From Candidatus Cloacimonadota bacterium (GTDB lineage Bacteria > Cloacimonadota > Cloacimonadia > Cloacimonadales > Cloacimonadaceae): DNA of 6,592 bases. The notes under the pieces are model-generated. The model was given only the letters and a program-made list of their open reading frames with translations. It had not been told where the DNA came from and did not search any database. The position numbers and the translations under genes are program-made. Position 1 is the stretch's first letter; every line of letters starts with the position of its first letter. The stretch covers positions 1-6,592 of the forward strand of contig JALOBM010000098.1 in the NCBI GenBank assembly GCA_023228285.1. Reading direction: 5' to 3'. Shown piece by piece: positions 5,360 through 6,592 of this stretch.

Positions 5360-6585
5360 TATTTGTTCTCCTTCTCTACTGAATCAGGTATCCATACATT
5401 GCAAATAGTTCCACCTTCAGCACGTTTTTCGTATTTTATCCTTCCGTTAAAACCTTTTACTGCGTTTTTTACAAAAGCAAGCCCCAAACCAGGCGAAAGA
5501 GATGTCTGTTTTTCTGCATCATCAGGATTAAAAAAAAACGGTCCGTTGTCTTCAATTATGAAAGATATGCCGTCAGCATTTTTATTGACATTTAAAGATA
5601 TGAGAGGCGCAGCCAGGTTTTTTGTGGCATGCCATGAATTATCCAACAAGTTGACCAGTACGCGCGAAAAACGTATAACATTCAAGGTCAGATTACAATT
5701 TAACAGTCCTTTGGCGATGTCAACTGTAACTGTTGAGCCCCAAGACATAACACGTATCTGTGACATTGTGTAATTTATTATTTCATTGACAGTAGTCTTT
5801 CTAACATAGTCAGGATATTTAATTTCATTGATCATCTGGTCCATTTTTTCTGCAGAAGCAAGTATTGCTTGGCTGTGCGAAGCTGTTTCCGTTTCTTTAG
5901 ACGCTGAAAGTAAATCGGCAAGGCCAAATATTGTGGTAAGAGGGCGTTTCAGATCATGCACAAGATACTGCATTTCTTGATAAAGCCTCATACGAGACTG
6001 TTCGGTACGCATCGCAGTAATTTGACGTTCACGCTGCCTTAAAAGACTCAATTGTTTGATTTGTTTCTCGTAACTTACGAAAAGTTTAGTAAGGATCAGT
6101 GAGGCTAAAGCACTTAAACAGAAAGCTATGCTGCACATAACGTTCAATAGGTGATCTTTCTGCATCAGTTTTGAGGTATTCTTTACAGCAGAACTCAGTT
6201 CCCCCCAGCCAAAACCATAAGGTGTAAGTATTGGTATAAGGTCAAGCCACTGAATCGAAAACACAACTACTGCCTGAATTGCGAATTTATAACCTGTCCT
6301 TGTAACGTCACGGGCAATATACTGCAGCAGCCATACGCTGATCAGCGTAATAACTGCCGGAACTCCGAAATGCGGCACAGAGGGAAATTTCAAAAAAGCA
6401 ATTCCAAAATAGCTTATGGGAATTGCTACAGGTGGAAGAATCCATTCAATATATTTTAAATCGAATAGCTCCGCAATACCGTCTGATAACATAAACCATC
6501 CGCTATAAAGGAATATTGCGCGCATCGCATTGTTAGCTACAAGCCACATTGCCGAAAGCAGGACATACCCACCTTCATCGAGCAT
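5359..6585 (-). CDS. Multi-pass membrane sensor histidine kinase, N-terminus at or beyond the right edge
   Basis: The visible 408 residues have an N-terminal membrane part with about five hydrophobic segments (roughly 8-32, 46-65, 74-92, 100-121 and 147-170). A coiled-coil-like linker follows (172-205, rich in Gln, Arg, Leu and Glu). The dimerisation/phosphorylation helix has YLVHDLKRPLTTIFG with His210. The ATP-binding domain has an N box RVLVNLLDNSWHA (Asn312, Asn316), a G1 box IIEDNGPFF (Asp346), a G2 box PGLGLAFVK (365-373) and a closing GGTICNVWIP (391-400). The G1 box lacks the usual second glycine of DNGxG. It phosphorylates the regulator encoded immediately downstream. No PAS or periplasmic sensor domain is visible, so the ligand may be sensed in or near the membrane. 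No ribosome binding site precedes the ATG at 6585, and the frame is open to the edge, so the real start may lie outside. Confidence 0.9.
   Translation of the reverse strand: MLDEGGYVLLSAMWLVANNAMRAIFLYSGWFMLSDGIAELFDLKYIEWILPPVAIPISYFGIAFLKFPSVPHFGVPAVITLISVWLLQYIARDVTRTGYKFAIQAVVVFSIQWLDLIPILTPYGFGWGELSSAVKNTSKLMQKDHLLNVMCSIAFCLSALASLILTKLFVSYEKQIKQLSLLRQRERQITAMRTEQSRMRLYQEMQYLVHDLKRPLTTIFGLADLLSASKETETASHSQAILASAEKMDQMINEIKYPDYVRKTTVNEIINYTMSQIRVMSWGSTVTVDIAKGLLNCNLTLNVIRFSRVLVNLLDNSWHATKNLAAPLISLNVNKNADGISFIIEDNGPFFFNPDDAEKQTSLSPGLGLAFVKNAVKGFNGRIKYEKRAEGGTICNVWIPDSVEKENK
5368..5373 (-). promoter_or_regulatory. Ribosome binding site of the response regulator inside the kinase gene
   Basis: AAGGAG on the minus strand lies 8 bases before the ATG at 5359, within the last codons of the kinase. 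It confirms the start and the coupling of the two genes through the TAATG overlap. Confidence 0.75.
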
Positions 6586-6592
6586 TATTGAT

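Noticed and set aside
5363..5773. 136-codon plus-strand open frame
   Set aside because: Antisense to the kinase ATP-binding domain; no recognisable protein features.
5780..5810. TTGACA-like box on the plus strand
   Set aside because: It lies inside the kinase coding sequence, has no proper -10 box at 16-18 bases, and points antisense.

Overview
The window reads almost entirely on the minus strand. It holds seven genes in two same-direction blocks separated by a 210-base regulatory gap; no RNA gene, mobile element, CRISPR array or long repeat was seen. The base composition leans AT, Shine-Dalgarno sequences are mostly strong (AGGAGG type), and two genes start with GTG. There is no phylogenetic marker here. 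The combination of a DUF6305-type exported protein with a DctM-like permease suggests, from memory only, an anaerobic amino-acid fermenter such as a member of Synergistota. Treat that as a weak guess.

Right block (6585 to 4736): a multi-pass membrane histidine kinase, cut or nearly cut by the right edge, overlaps by one base (TAATG) with a response regulator whose output domain resembles the CitB/DcuR family. Such regulators usually control uptake of citrate, C4-dicarboxylates and similar organic acids.

Gap (4735 to 4526): a weak AT-rich hairpin lies at the end of the regulator gene. Further on are a candidate sigma-70 promoter pointing into the left block and two inverted repeats at or just upstream of it, which are plausible operators for the regulator.

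Left block (4525 to 1): five genes with gaps of 6, 17, 13 and 49 bases. In order they are a small exported protein of DUF6305 type, a DctM-like large TRAP permease, a 47-residue membrane miniprotein, a membrane-anchored zinc hydrolase of the succinylglutamate desuccinylase/aspartoacylase (M14-like) family, and a gamma-glutamyltransferase with a lipoprotein-type signal, truncated by the left edge with its catalytic threonine still present.

Proposed working model (inference): the two exported enzymes split gamma-glutamyl or N-acyl/peptidyl amino compounds outside the cytoplasmic membrane. The permease imports the released acid or amino acid, helped by DUF6305 and the miniprotein in place of the usual DctP binding protein and DctQ small subunit. 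The two-component system switches the locus on when substrate is present. The main novelty is this TRAP-like importer without recognisable DctP or DctQ, tied to two exported amidohydrolase-type enzymes.
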